55,527 bases of DNA, taken from positions 1 through 55,527 of the forward strand of contig JAFVRJ010000004.1 in assembly GCA_017504305.1 (NCBI GenBank), written 5' to 3'. The stretch is from Clostridia bacterium (GTDB taxonomy: Bacteria; Bacillota; Clostridia; Christensenellales; DTU072). This document shows, in pieces, positions 36,201 through 45,642 of the stretch (its first letter is position 1; every line of letters starts with the position of its first letter). The notes beneath the pieces are model-generated. The model searched no databases, was not told the origin of the DNA, and saw nothing but the letters and a program-made list of their open reading frames with translations. The position numbers and the translations under genes were made by a program.

Positions 36201-36229
36201 TTGATTAAGTCTTATTTTTATGGTATTAT
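36201..36229 (+). promoter_or_regulatory. Promoter of the CDP-alcohol phosphatidyltransferase gene
   Basis: -35 TTGATT (36201-36206) and -10 TATTAT (36224-36229) with a 17-base spacer, about 30 bases before the ATG. Confidence 0.7.
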
Positions 36230-36259
36230 CTTATAGACAAAACTTGTAAAGAGGAACTA

Positions 36260-36862
36260 ATGGCAAATAAATTCATTGATAACCCCTTTGTTAAACAAAT
36301 TCCAAACATTTTGACTGCTTCGAGAGTCCTTATCGCTATTATCATTTTGTTTATTAAACCTTTCTCAATAGCTTTTTACGTTATTTACGCTTGGTGCGGT
36401 ATTAGCGATTTGTTCGACGGCGTTATTGCAAGAGCAATAAAGGTCGAAAGCAGTTTGGGGTCGTTACTCGATACAATTGGCGACGTGTTACTTACGCTTA
36501 CAGGCTCGTTTGTAACATTTAAGTATATGTACCAAGTTGATAACCTTACGATATGGGGGCCTCTTGCTGCAGTTCTTTCTATTTTTGTTTTCCGTGCAAT
36601 AGGGGCAATCGTGACGTTGGCTCGCTTTAAGAAGTTCGCAATGCTACATACCATAGGCAATAAGGTCGGTATGATTTTATTGTTTTTGATTCCGCTTTTC
36701 TACGAGCTTGTCGGTACTGTTGGCGCGCCCATTTTTATCTATGCGGTAAGTGGCGTTTGTATCCTTTCGGCAATAGAGGAAATAGTTATTGAACTCATCG
36801 CAAAAGAGTTCAATGAAAACGTTAAATCCATTTTCCAATTGATAGGCAAAAAGGCAAAATAA
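36260..36862 (+). CDS. CDP-alcohol phosphatidyltransferase (PgsA-like)
   Basis: 200 residues with about six membrane helices. The family motif is perfect: Asp50-xx-Asp53-Gly54-xx-Ala57-Arg58-x8-Gly67-xxx-Asp71-xxx-Asp75. It transfers a phosphatidyl group from CDP-diacylglycerol to an alcohol, usually glycerol 3-phosphate to start phosphatidylglycerol synthesis, though the acceptor cannot be proven. In other Firmicutes pgsA lies between rimO and recA; here a homologue is found 3.5 kb away with its own promoter and terminator. Confidence 0.85.
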   Translation: MANKFIDNPFVKQIPNILTASRVLIAIIILFIKPFSIAFYVIYAWCGISDLFDGVIARAIKVESSLGSLLDTIGDVLLTLTGSFVTFKYMYQVDNLTIWGPLAAVLSIFVFRAIGAIVTLARFKKFAMLHTIGNKVGMILLFLIPLFYELVGTVGAPIFIYAVSGVCILSAIEEIVIELIAKEFNENVKSIFQLIGKKAK

Positions 36863-36887
36863 CGTTTGACATAGTAAAAGCATACGT

Positions 36888-36917
36888 AACCTACCTATTT
36901 TTAGGTAGGTTTTTTTA
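36888..36917 (+). terminator. Terminator after the phosphatidyltransferase gene
   Basis: 10-bp stem AACCTACCTA/TAGGTAGGTT with a 4-T loop followed by a T run. Confidence 0.9.
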
Positions 36918-36947
36918 TTTTTTCTTGCGTACGCGCGTAATAAAGTC

Positions 36948-36976
36948 TTGCACTATATTTTTTAAAGTAGTATAAT
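36948..36976 (+). promoter_or_regulatory. Promoter of the hydratase-paaK-ior operon
   Basis: -35 TTGCAC (36948-36953) and -10 TATAAT (36971-36976) with a 17-base spacer, about 32 bases before the hydratase ATG. The next recognised promoters on this strand are beyond 47.6 kb, so it may drive ten or more genes. Confidence 0.8.
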
Positions 36977-37008
36977 TCTTTATAAGTACAATTTTTCCGG
37001 AGTAAATT

Positions 37009-39228
37009 ATGATCAAAACTTACGCACAAGGTTTTACTTATCGCAACGGCTCTTTTAGCGTTGCTGATTCTACCGAGGGTTACAAAGGCACTATGGCTTA
37101 CTCGGTAATATCTGCACACAACCAAAACGCCGTTACGGAAAAGGGACAAACCGTTAACGTTAAATTTGATGCTATTGCATCTCACGATATTACCTACGTC
37201 GGTATCATCCAAACAGCTAAAGCAATCGGTCTTGAAAAGTTCCCGATTCCTTACGTTCTTACTAACTGCCACAATAGTCTTTGCGCAGTAGGCGGTACCA
37301 TCAACGAAGACGACCATATCTTTGGCCTTTCCGCTGCTAAAAAATACGGCGGTATCTTCGTTCCTCCCCACTATGCGGTTATTCACACTTATATGCGTGA
37401 AAACTTTGCCGGTTGTGGCAAGATGATTTTGGGCTCTGACTCTCACACTCGCTATGGTGCTCTCGGTACTATGGCAATCGGAGAGGGCGGTCCTGAATTG
37501 GTTAAACAAATTATCGGTAAAACCTACGACGTAGCTTATCCTGAAGTAGTTGCTATCAATCTTATCGGCGCACCCCGTAAAGGAGTAGGCCCCCAAGACG
37601 TAGCACTTGCTATCATAGGTAAAGTTTTCAAAAACGGCTTTGTTAAGAATAAAGTTATGGAGTTTGTGGGTGAAGGCGTTAAAAACCTTCCCATCGAATA
37701 CCGTATCGGCATAGACGTCATGACCACCGAAACTACCTGCTTAAGTTCTATTTGGGTAACGGATGACGAAGTTAAAAATTATTTAGAGAGTCGTGGCAGA
37801 GGCGCTGACTTTAAAGTTATGCAACCGGGAGAGGGCGCTTATTATGATGCACTTATCGAAGTTGATCTTTCCAAGGTTGAGCCGATGATCGCGTTGCCGT
37901 TCCATCCCTCTAACGTCTATACGATAAGAGAGCTTCTTGCAAATCCCTATGAAATCCTTTCCGAGTGTGAAAAGAAGGGTAGAGAGCTTTTACATAACGA
38001 TAAATTTACTCTTACAGATAAAATTACCGCAGACGGAAGAATTAAAGTTGACCAAGCTATTATTGCAGGTTGCGCCGGCGGTACCTACGATAACCTCGTA
38101 GAAGCAAGTGCAATACTTGAAGATAAAGCAATAGGCGACACACTTTCAATGTCGGTATACTGTGGATCTCAACCTATTTATCTTGACCTTTTGAAGAAAG
38201 GAGTTATTGCAAAACTTACCGAAAGCGGAGTTATCGTAAAGACCTCTTTCTGTGGCCCTTGCTTCGGCGCAGGCGACGTACCGGCAAACAACGGATTATC
38301 CATCCGTCACACTACCCGCAACTTTGAAAATCGCGAGGGTAGCAAGCCTAACGAGAAGCAAATAGCCTCCGTTGCATTGATGGATGCTCGTAGCATTGCT
38401 GCAACCGCAGCAAACGGAGGATACCTTACTTCCGCAATGGACGTCGACTACGATAATACCGTAGCCCCGTTCAATTACGATGATAAAGTATACCGCAGTC
38501 GCGTATATAACGGTTACGGCAAAGCTGATGCCAATGCTAACCTTGTTTACGGACCTAACATCGCAGATATCCCCCCGATGGTAGAGCTCAAGAAGAATCT
38601 TCTTATGAAGGTTTGTGCGGTTATCGACGATCCCGTCACCACCACCGACGAACTTATTCCCTCCGGTGAAACCAGTTCTTACCGTTCTAACCCCTTAAGA
38701 CTTGCAGAGTTCACCCTTTCTCGTAAAGATCCTCAATACGTAGGTCGTGCAAAGGCGGTAAAGGAAGACGAACTTGCACTCGAGAAGGGAACGTTGAGTG
38801 CAGAATACGACTACTGCAAAGAGCTCTTGAACGCTGATATCAAGGATTTGGAAATTGGTAGTGTTATATACGCACGCAAGCCCGGTGACGGTAGTGCTCG
38901 TGAGCAAGCTGCATCTTGCCAACGCGTTTTGGGCGGTGTAGCTAATATTGCAAGCGAATACGCCACCAAGCGTTATCGTTCCAACCTCATTAACTGGGGC
39001 ATGATTCCCTTTAGATATGCAGGTGGAGCCGATTTTGAAATGGGCGAAATTATTATCGTTCCCAATCCTTCGGAAGCTCTTGATAACGGCGAAGTAATTG
39101 CAACCGTAGTTAACGGCAAGTCAACTCGCCAAATCACTTTAACAATCGATCCTTTGACCGAAGCGGAAAAAGCAATTATCCGTGCCGGTTGCTTAATAAA
39201 CTATAATCGTAATTCACAAAAGAAGTAG
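37009..39228 (+). CDS. Aconitase-family hydratase (YbhJ-like), substrate unknown
   Basis: 739 residues. The aconitase fold is clear: [18 protein letters not shown], an AGCAGG segment where classical aconitases carry GSCTN (about 353), and SFCGPCFG (two cysteines near 415-418), giving three candidate ligands for a 4Fe-4S cluster. The C-terminal swivel domain holds NWGMIPF. Classical aconitase is about 900 residues, and the layout resembles the E. coli YbhJ group, whose substrate is not established. A GGAG is near the ATG. It leads an operon of acyl-CoA ligases and IorAB, so a hydroxy-acid or unsaturated acid of amino-acid breakdown is a reasonable guess. Confidence 0.85.
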   Translation: MIKTYAQGFTYRNGSFSVADSTEGYKGTMAYSVISAHNQNAVTEKGQTVNVKFDAIASHDITYVGIIQTAKAIGLEKFPIPYVLTNCHNSLCAVGGTINEDDHIFGLSAAKKYGGIFVPPHYAVIHTYMRENFAGCGKMILGSDSHTRYGALGTMAIGEGGPELVKQIIGKTYDVAYPEVVAINLIGAPRKGVGPQDVALAIIGKVFKNGFVKNKVMEFVGEGVKNLPIEYRIGIDVMTTETTCLSSIWVTDDEVKNYLESRGRGADFKVMQPGEGAYYDALIEVDLSKVEPMIALPFHPSNVYTIRELLANPYEILSECEKKGRELLHNDKFTLTDKITADGRIKVDQAIIAGCAGGTYDNLVEASAILEDKAIGDTLSMSVYCGSQPIYLDLLKKGVIAKLTESGVIVKTSFCGPCFGAGDVPANNGLSIRHTTRNFENREGSKPNEKQIASVALMDARSIAATAANGGYLTSAMDVDYDNTVAPFNYDDKVYRSRVYNGYGKADANANLVYGPNIADIPPMVELKKNLLMKVCAVIDDPVTTTDELIPSGETSSYRSNPLRLAEFTLSRKDPQYVGRAKAVKEDELALEKGTLSAEYDYCKELLNADIKDLEIGSVIYARKPGDGSAREQAASCQRVLGGVANIASEYATKRYRSNLINWGMIPFRYAGGADFEMGEIIIVPNPSEALDNGEVIATVVNGKSTRQITLTIDPLTEAEKAIIRAGCLINYNRNSQKK

Positions 39229-39237
39229 GAGGCAGTA

Positions 39238-40545
39238 ATGATATACGATAAGAAAGTCGAGTGCATGTCACGCGAGGAGATGCAAGCGCTACAACTTAAA
39301 AGATTCAAAGAAATCGTCCGTTACGCTTACGACAACGTACCTTTTTACAAAAAGAAATATGATGAAGCAGGCTTTAATCCCGATGATATAAAGACTCTTG
39401 CCGATATAAATAAAGTTCCTTTTACCGTAAAAAGCGATTTAAGAGACAATTATCCTTATGGACTATTGGCAGTTCCGAAGTCCAAACTCGTTCGTGTACA
39501 TGCATCGAGCGGTACCAGCGGTAAGCCTACTGTAGTTTGCTATACGGCAGGGGACCTTGAACTTTGGACGGAGTGTTGTGCAAGACTATGCGCCGCAGCA
39601 GGCGTCGAGAGCGACGATATCGTTCAAGTATCTTTCGGTTACGGCTTGTTTACAGGTGCGCTTGGTATGCACCAAGGTTGTGAAAGACTTGGTTGCGCTA
39701 TCATCCCCGCAAGCTCCGGCAATACCGAAAGACAAGTTATGCTCTTAAAGGACCTTGAGTCCACTGTACTCGTTTGCACACCTTCTTACGCTTTATATAT
39801 TGGCGAAATGGCAGAGAAATTGGGCTACAAAAAGGAAGACTTTAAACTCCGTATCGGCTTATTTGGTTCCGAGGCTTCTACTCCCGAAATGCACGCTGAA
39901 ATCTCTAAAAAACTCGGCGTGTTCACCAACGATAACTATGGTCTTTCTGAAATCATCGGACCTGGTGTAAGCGGTGAGTGTACTGAAAAATGCGGTATGC
40001 ATATTAACGAGGACCACTTCTATCCCGAAGTATTAGATCCCGCAACTTTGCAACCCGTAGAAGACGGCGTTTACGGCGAATTGGTTTTAACTACTCTTAC
40101 CAAAGAGGGTATGCCGGTTATCCGCTATCGCACCAAGGACATTACTTACCTTGACCATACTCCCTGTAAGTGTGGTAGAACTACCGTTCGTATGTCCAAG
40201 CTCAAAGGAAGAACGGACGATATGCTTATTATCCGTGGCGTCAACGTATTCCCCTCGCAAATTGAAGGTGTTCTTATGAATATGCCGGAAGTAGGCGGTC
40301 AATACGAAATTATCGTTTCTCGTGAGGGCTACATGGATAAATTGGAGGTTAAAGTTGAAGTTGCCGATGGTAGCTTACTTACCGATTACTCCGAGCTTAT
40401 CAAGCTTCGTGACAAAATCCGTCACAACCTCAAGACGGTATTACAAATCGATGCAATCGTTAAACTATGCGAGCCCTTGTCGCTCAAACGTTTCGAGGGT
40501 AAATCCAAGAGAGTTACCGACACTCGCGATTTAACTATAGTTTAG
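39238..40545 (+). CDS. paaK: Phenylacetate-CoA ligase family, copy 1
   Basis: 435 residues of the AMP-forming adenylate family. The phosphate loop ASSGTSGKPTVV, the FGSEAST and YGLSEIIGPGV segments and the C-terminal MLIIRGVNVFPSQIE hinge region are all intact. These enzymes make arylacetyl-CoA (phenylacetate, indoleacetate and relatives) from the acid, ATP and CoA. AGGAGG lies before the ATG. It lies between the hydratase and iorA, with a second paralogue after iorB. Confidence 0.93.
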   Translation: MIYDKKVECMSREEMQALQLKRFKEIVRYAYDNVPFYKKKYDEAGFNPDDIKTLADINKVPFTVKSDLRDNYPYGLLAVPKSKLVRVHASSGTSGKPTVVCYTAGDLELWTECCARLCAAAGVESDDIVQVSFGYGLFTGALGMHQGCERLGCAIIPASSGNTERQVMLLKDLESTVLVCTPSYALYIGEMAEKLGYKKEDFKLRIGLFGSEASTPEMHAEISKKLGVFTNDNYGLSEIIGPGVSGECTEKCGMHINEDHFYPEVLDPATLQPVEDGVYGELVLTTLTKEGMPVIRYRTKDITYLDHTPCKCGRTTVRMSKLKGRTDDMLIIRGVNVFPSQIEGVLMNMPEVGGQYEIIVSREGYMDKLEVKVEVADGSLLTDYSELIKLRDKIRHNLKTVLQIDAIVKLCEPLSLKRFEGKSKRVTDTRDLTIV

Positions 40546-40570
40546 AAACACCTTTACCAAAGGAGAAAAT

Positions 40571-42295
40571 ATGAAGAGATTAATGCTTACAAACGAGGCA
40601 GTTGCAAGAGGTGCTTACGAAGCAGGCGTAAAAGTCGTTTCGTCATACCCAGGTACACCCTCGACCGAAATTACCGAATTTATTTCCAAATATAACGAGA
40701 TCTACTCCGAGTGGGCACCCAATGAAAAGGTTGCTTGTGAAGTTGCAGTAGGAGCATCGCTTGCAGGCGTACGTTCTATGTGTTGCATGAAGCACGTTGG
40801 CGTTAACGTAGCGGCGGATCCGCTATTTACCGCAGCATATACCGGCGTAGGCAGAGGTATGGTTCTCGTAGTCGCAGACGATCCGGCAATGCATAGCTCC
40901 CAAAACGAGCAAGATAGCCGTTTTTATGCTCGTAGCGCACACGTTCCCATGCTTGAGCCGGCAGATAGCCAAGAAGCGAAAGACTTTGTTAAACGTGCTT
41001 ACGAGATTTCCGAGGAGTACGACACTCCCGTTATGCTTCGTTTAACCACTCGTATTGCTCACAGTCAAAGCTTTGTAGAGCTTTTAGACCGCCAAGAAGT
41101 GGAAAAGAAGGAGTTTTCAAAGGATATCGCAAAATACGTAATGATGCCTCAATTCGCTCGCAAACGCCACGTTTACGTTGAGCAAAGAGAAAACAAACTT
41201 GCATCCGATTGTAACGTTTCCGACCTTAATAGAGTAGAGATGCGTTCCACTAAATTGGGTATCGTTTGCGCAGGTGCGGTATATCAATACGTAAAAGAAG
41301 CCACCGATGCATCTATATTTAAGCTCGGTATGGTTTATCCCATCCCTATGGATGCTATCAGAGAGTTTGCTTCCAAGGTAGATAAGCTTATGGTAGTTGA
41401 GGAACTCGAACCTTTCTTTGAAAACCAATTAAAGGCGCACGGCATCGCATGTAGCGGTAAAGAGCTTTTAGGTAAACAAGGCGAATATTCTTCGGCATAT
41501 CTACGCAATAAGCTTTACGGTACTGAAATGGTTAAAGCTACCACCGAAGTTCCCATGCGTCCTCCCGTCATGTGTGCAGGATGCCCTCATAGAGGAGTGT
41601 TCTATATCCTCAAGAAGCTTGGTATGGTGGTAAGCGGAGATATCGGTTGCTATACGTTAGGAGCACAAGCCCCTTTGTCAGCAGTAGACATGTGCGTATG
41701 TATGGGTGCAAGTATCGGTATGGCACACGGTTTTGATAAAGCAGAGTCTATGCACGCTCGCAAGATGGTAGCGGTCATTGGTGATAGTACCTTTATTCAT
41801 AGCGGTATAACCAACGTTATTAATGCGGTATATAACCAAGGAACTTCAACTACAATTATTTTGGATAACTCCATAACAGGCATGACGGGACACCAACAAA
41901 ATCCCGCTACCGGCAAAACCCTTAAGGGCGATCCTACCGCGAAGCTTGATTTAGAAGCATTGCTTAAGGCGGTTGGCGTACCCAGCGTTGTAGTTGTCGA
42001 CGCATATGATCTTAAGGAAGTAGAAAGAGTAGTTAAAGAAGAAACTGCTAAAGAAGTAGTATCGGTTATCATAGCTCGTCGTCCTTGCATTTTACTTACC
42101 AAAAAGTATCCTCCGGCGTTTTCTATAGATAGCGATAAATGTAAAAAATGTAAAGCTTGTTTAAAGATCGGCTGTCCAGCTATTGAGAATATAGGCGGAA
42201 GTATCCGTATTAATAAAGAGCTTTGCGTAGCTTGCGGTGTATGTAAGCAACTATGTAAATTTGATGCAATAGAGGAGGGCAAAACCAATGCTTAA
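40571..42295 (+). CDS. iorA: Indolepyruvate ferredoxin oxidoreductase, alpha subunit
   Basis: 574 residues. The N-terminal pyrimidine domain has SSYPGTPSTEI, the middle part CAGCPHRG, and the thiamine diphosphate site GDIGCYTLG with IGDSTFIHSGITN and LDNSITGMTG. The C-terminus is a two-cluster ferredoxin domain (KCKKCKACLKIGC and CVACGVCKQLCKF). With IorB it interconverts aryl pyruvates with arylacetyl-CoA, CO2 and reduced ferredoxin. AAAGGAG precedes the ATG. It overlaps iorB by eight bases. It is somewhat shorter than most IorA proteins, but no motif is lost. Confidence 0.96.
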   Translation: MKRLMLTNEAVARGAYEAGVKVVSSYPGTPSTEITEFISKYNEIYSEWAPNEKVACEVAVGASLAGVRSMCCMKHVGVNVAADPLFTAAYTGVGRGMVLVVADDPAMHSSQNEQDSRFYARSAHVPMLEPADSQEAKDFVKRAYEISEEYDTPVMLRLTTRIAHSQSFVELLDRQEVEKKEFSKDIAKYVMMPQFARKRHVYVEQRENKLASDCNVSDLNRVEMRSTKLGIVCAGAVYQYVKEATDASIFKLGMVYPIPMDAIREFASKVDKLMVVEELEPFFENQLKAHGIACSGKELLGKQGEYSSAYLRNKLYGTEMVKATTEVPMRPPVMCAGCPHRGVFYILKKLGMVVSGDIGCYTLGAQAPLSAVDMCVCMGASIGMAHGFDKAESMHARKMVAVIGDSTFIHSGITNVINAVYNQGTSTTIILDNSITGMTGHQQNPATGKTLKGDPTAKLDLEALLKAVGVPSVVVVDAYDLKEVERVVKEETAKEVVSVIIARRPCILLTKKYPPAFSIDSDKCKKCKACLKIGCPAIENIGGSIRINKELCVACGVCKQLCKFDAIEEGKTNA

Positions 42296-42857
42296 CGTAC
42301 TTATAGTAGGAGTAGGCGGACAAGGAACGTTACTTGCGAGTCGTGTGCTTGGTGCAGTTGCCGATATACTTGGCAAGGATTGCAAGTTGAGTGAAGTTCA
42401 CGGCATGTCGCAACGTGGCGGTAGCGTAGTAACGCACGTAAGAATAGGCGACGACGTATGTGCACCTTTGATTAGCGAAGGCGAAGCAGATTACATATTG
42501 GCATTTGAAAAGCTCGAAGCATTACGTTGGGCACACTATCTTAAGGATGAAGGTGCGCTCTTGGTTAACGACCAAGAAATTATGCCTATGCCCGTAATAA
42601 CCGGGGCGGCGGATTATCCCACCGACATATACACTAAAATCAAAGCACAAGGCAAACAACCCGTAGTTATTAACGGTTTGCAAATTGCTTGTGACGCAGG
42701 AACATCGAAAGCTGTTAACGTCGTTATGATCGGCGCACTTTGCTCTTTGATCGGTATTGAATACGACACCGTTCTTGAAGCAGTGCGCAGATGTGTACCT
42801 CAAAAGCTTTTGGAAGTAAACGAAAGGGCGCTCAATATGGGCTATAAATACAGATAA
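42288..42857 (+). CDS. iorB: Indolepyruvate ferredoxin oxidoreductase, beta subunit
   Basis: 189 residues of the pyruvate:ferredoxin oxidoreductase gamma fold: GVGGQGTLLASRVLG at the N-terminus, HGMSQRGGSVVTHVR in the middle and CGTSKAVNVV-like segments after. It is the partner of IorA, and the overlap of the two genes (eight bases) supports equal synthesis. The stop shares one base with an ATG (42857) of the second paaK. Confidence 0.95.
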   Translation: MLNVLIVGVGGQGTLLASRVLGAVADILGKDCKLSEVHGMSQRGGSVVTHVRIGDDVCAPLISEGEADYILAFEKLEALRWAHYLKDEGALLVNDQEIMPMPVITGAADYPTDIYTKIKAQGKQPVVINGLQIACDAGTSKAVNVVMIGALCSLIGIEYDTVLEAVRRCVPQKLLEVNERALNMGYKYR

Positions 42858-42871
42858 TGAAGGTAAATAAT

Positions 42872-44176
42872 ATGGCATACGTATTTAATGAATCAATAGA
42901 ACTCATGCCTCGCGAAGAGAAAAAAATACTCCAAGGCAAAAGATTGAGAGCGGTTGTTGAAAGATGCTACAACAACGTTCCTACCTATCGCGAAAAGATG
43001 ATTGAAGCGGGCATTACCCCCGAAGACATCAATACTATCGACGATATCGTTAAACTTCCTTTCACAACCAAGAAAGACTTACGTGCAAACTATCCATTTG
43101 GCATGTTTGCAGCTCCCAAAGAGGAAATCGTTAGAGTACACGCATCCAGCGGAACCACAGGTAAACTTACCGTCGTTGGTTATACTCAACACGACCTTGA
43201 CGATTGGTCGGAGGCTTGTGCAAGAGGCTTTGCGTCTTGTGGCGTAACCAAGAATAGTATTATTCACATTGCTTATGGTTATGGACTATTTACCGGCGGT
43301 TTAGGTGCTCACTACGGCGGTGAATATATGGGTGCAACAGTTGTCCCAGCATCTTCCGGTAACACCGCAAGACAAATCATGCTTATGAAGGATTTTAAAG
43401 CAGATACCTTATGCTGTACTCCCTCATACGCAGTATATCTTGTAGACGAACTCCATAAGGCAGGTTTAACAGCTGAAGACTTAAGCTTAAAGCAAGGATT
43501 CTTCGGCGCAGAGCCTTGGACGGAAGAAATGAGAGTAAAAATCGAGGAAGGTTTAGGACTTAAGGCATACGACATCTACGGTCTTTCTGAGATTACCGGT
43601 CCTGGTGTCGCTACCGAGTGTGAGTATCAAGCAGGCCCTCACGTCCAAGACGACTTGTTCTACCCTGAAATTATCGACCCCGTTACCCTTGAACCCGTTC
43701 CCGAAGGCGAAGAAGGTGAATTGGTATTTACAACTCTTTCAAAAGAAGGCATGCCCCTTATCCGTTACCGCACTCGCGATCTATGCTCGCTCATTTACGA
43801 GCCCTGTAAGTGTGGTAGAACCAGCTTAAGACTTGCTCGTATAACCGGTAGATCTGATGATATGCTCATTATCCGCGGTGTTAACGTATTCCCGTCTCAA
43901 ATCGAATCCGTTCTTATCAAAGATAAACGTATTAGCCCTTACTATCATATTACTATTGATAGAATTAACAATTTGGATATCATGCAAATCGACGTAGAGC
44001 TTGAAAGAACCGTTGCATTTGACGAAATCAAAGAAATCGAAGCTCTTCAAAAGAAAGTAAGCGCTGATATCGCTTCCGCAATAGGCGTTTCTGCAAAGGT
44101 AAACCTTGTATCTTGTGGCACCATTAAGAGAAGCGAAGGTAAAGCCGTTTACGTAACCGATAACAGAAAAATTTAG
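42872..44176 (+). CDS. paaK: Phenylacetate-CoA ligase family, copy 2
   Basis: 434 residues from the ATG at 42872, which has GAAGG eight bases upstream; a start at 42857, overlapping the iorB stop, would add five residues and is possible. Motifs match copy 1 (ASSGTTGKLTVV, PASSGNTARQIMLMKD, DIYGLSEITGPGV, MLIIRGVNVFPSQIE). Clear sequence divergence between the copies across the substrate-binding middle part suggests different acids. A likely duplicate pair flanking iorAB in one operon. Confidence 0.93.
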   Translation: MAYVFNESIELMPREEKKILQGKRLRAVVERCYNNVPTYREKMIEAGITPEDINTIDDIVKLPFTTKKDLRANYPFGMFAAPKEEIVRVHASSGTTGKLTVVGYTQHDLDDWSEACARGFASCGVTKNSIIHIAYGYGLFTGGLGAHYGGEYMGATVVPASSGNTARQIMLMKDFKADTLCCTPSYAVYLVDELHKAGLTAEDLSLKQGFFGAEPWTEEMRVKIEEGLGLKAYDIYGLSEITGPGVATECEYQAGPHVQDDLFYPEIIDPVTLEPVPEGEEGELVFTTLSKEGMPLIRYRTRDLCSLIYEPCKCGRTSLRLARITGRSDDMLIIRGVNVFPSQIESVLIKDKRISPYYHITIDRINNLDIMQIDVELERTVAFDEIKEIEALQKKVSADIASAIGVSAKVNLVSCGTIKRSEGKAVYVTDNRKI

Positions 44177-44187
44177 GAGGTAATAAG

Positions 44188-44610
44188 ATGTTAGTTAATC
44201 AAATCGCAGTTTTTTTAGAGAACAGAAGTGGTAGAGTTGCAGAATTCTCGCGCGTACTTAAAGAAGCACAAATCAATATTCAAGTAATGTCTATTGCCGA
44301 TACGATGGAGTATGGTATTTTACGTGCCGTAACCAACGATAATAAAAAGGCTATCGAGGTATTAAGAGCAAATGGTTTTAATACCGCTTCTACCGATTTA
44401 GTTGGCTTTAAAGTTGAAGATGTTCCCGGTGAAATGTGCAAAGTATTGGAAGTGCTTGAAGGACACAATATCAACATTTCCTATTTGTATTCATTTGCCA
44501 AAGCAGGCGAAGAACATGCAGTAATTCTACTTAAGGTCGATGATAACGAAGCCGCTATGAATATTCTTGCCGAGAACGGCATAAATCTCGTCGAAGATAA
44601 TATTCTATAG
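44188..44610 (+). CDS. Tandem ACT-domain protein
   Basis: 140 residues made of two ACT-like halves (VNQIAVFLENRSGRVAEFSRVL and LVGFKVEDVPGEMCKVLEVL), each with the Gly-rich turn that binds amino acids. No catalytic domain is attached, so it is probably a small ligand sensor, here perhaps for an aromatic or branched amino acid of the Ior pathway. AGGAGG precedes the ATG. Such proteins are commonly next to iorAB and paaK genes in Clostridia, which argues for a regulatory link. Confidence 0.88.
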   Translation: MLVNQIAVFLENRSGRVAEFSRVLKEAQINIQVMSIADTMEYGILRAVTNDNKKAIEVLRANGFNTASTDLVGFKVEDVPGEMCKVLEVLEGHNINISYLYSFAKAGEEHAVILLKVDDNEAAMNILAENGINLVEDNIL

Positions 44611-44612
44611 TT

Positions 44613-44628
44613 AGGAAGGTACTAAATA
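44613..44628 (+). promoter_or_regulatory. Ribosome site that points to an ATA start of alr
   Basis: AGGAAGG (44613-44619) is six bases before ATA (44626-44628). An in-frame TAA at 44623-44625 closes the frame immediately upstream. No ATG, GTG or TTG occurs in frame until the TTG at 44680. Confidence 0.6.
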
Positions 44629-45642
44629 GGACTTTGTTTACATACTGATTTAGGCAGAATAGCCTCAAATCTTTTTGCGTTGCGAAAAATAATCGAGGGT
44701 AGAGAGTTAACCTTCATGGTTAAAGCTGATGCCTACAACCACGGTGTAAACAAAGTAGCCCCGTTTACCGAGTCTATGGTAGATCGCTTTGGCGTTGCCA
44801 CGGTAAAAGAGGGGATGTGGCTACGTAAATTGGGTATAACAAAACCTATAAGCGTATTTAACTACCTGTCACACGAGAGTAAAAAAGTTATAGATTATAG
44901 TTTAACTCCGGTTGCCTATAATTTTGATACTTTAAGATCGATATTGAGTGGGGGAATTAAGGACTTTGATCTCAAAATAGACTCGGGTATGAACCGATTC
45001 GGTTTTAAGAGCATCGATGAGGTCGAGACACTCCAAAAACTTCTTCGATCGTCTAACGTAAAGCCTCGTGTTATCCATACACATTTCGCCGGAGAAGAAG
45101 CCATATCAAAGCAAATTAAACGATTTGAGGATCTTGTTAAGCCACTCGCGCACTTGGGCTTACCACGATGCGCTTCGGCGACTAACGGCATAAAGAGGGG
45201 CTATTATATGGACGGTGTCAGAGCCGGCCTGATAGCTTACGAAGGAGGCTTAAAAGCTACGTCGGAGATCATCGTCGTTAAGAACGTGCTTAAGGGCGAA
45301 AAGATTGGGTATGATTATGAGTACACCGCAAAGGCTGACGAGAAGATTGCCGTCATATGCGGTGGATATTATGATGGTATTATGCGCGCTTATAGCGGTG
45401 CATGCGTTACCGTTAACGGATCGACGTGCCCAATAATAGGCAAAGTATCGATGGATACGGCTATCATTAAATTAAATACCGATGCGGTGGTGGGCGACCG
45501 TGTAACCATATGGGATAAAGACACCATTAATGATTTTGCAAATTCCGCAAACGCAACGGTATACGAAGTAATAACCTCTATAAAAGGAAGGTGCGAAAGA
45601 AAATATTACCATGGACAAACAAGAGATAAGACAACTTGCTAA
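44626..45642 (+). CDS. alr: Alanine racemase, apparently with an ATA start
   Basis: Read from 44626 the product is 338 residues: xGLCLHTDLGRIASNLFALRK, then MVKADAYNHG with the PLP lysine Lys33. The DLGRIASN stretch matches the IDL-xx-xxHN opening of the family, so coding begins before the TTG at 44680. VRAGLIAYEG, KGEKIGYDYEYTA (with the expected Tyr) and CGGYYDGIMR are also present, and the C-terminus (YEVITSIKGRCERKYY) is complete. It makes D-alanine for the cell wall. A true unusual start, a mutated ATG or a sequence error all fit. It overlaps the next gene by 32 bases. Confidence 0.85.
   Translation: MGLCLHTDLGRIASNLFALRKIIEGRELTFMVKADAYNHGVNKVAPFTESMVDRFGVATVKEGMWLRKLGITKPISVFNYLSHESKKVIDYSLTPVAYNFDTLRSILSGGIKDFDLKIDSGMNRFGFKSIDEVETLQKLLRSSNVKPRVIHTHFAGEEAISKQIKRFEDLVKPLAHLGLPRCASATNGIKRGYYMDGVRAGLIAYEGGLKATSEIIVVKNVLKGEKIGYDYEYTAKADEKIAVICGGYYDGIMRAYSGACVTVNGSTCPIIGKVSMDTAIIKLNTDAVVGDRVTIWDKDTINDFANSANATVYEVITSIKGRCERKYYHGQTRDKTTC

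Noticed and set aside
36901..37596. Minus-strand open frame of 231 codons at the start of the hydratase gene
   Set aside because: It runs through the hydratase promoter and coding sequence, has no ribosome site, and its residues look random. The hydratase frame is clearly real.
41797..42288. Minus-strand frame of 163 codons inside iorA
   Set aside because: Antisense to the thiamine-binding and ferredoxin domains of IorA, no start signal.
44680..45642. TTG at 44680 as start of alanine racemase
   Set aside because: No ribosome site precedes it and it would remove the conserved N-terminal strand and helix; coding similarity continues up to the ATA at 44626.
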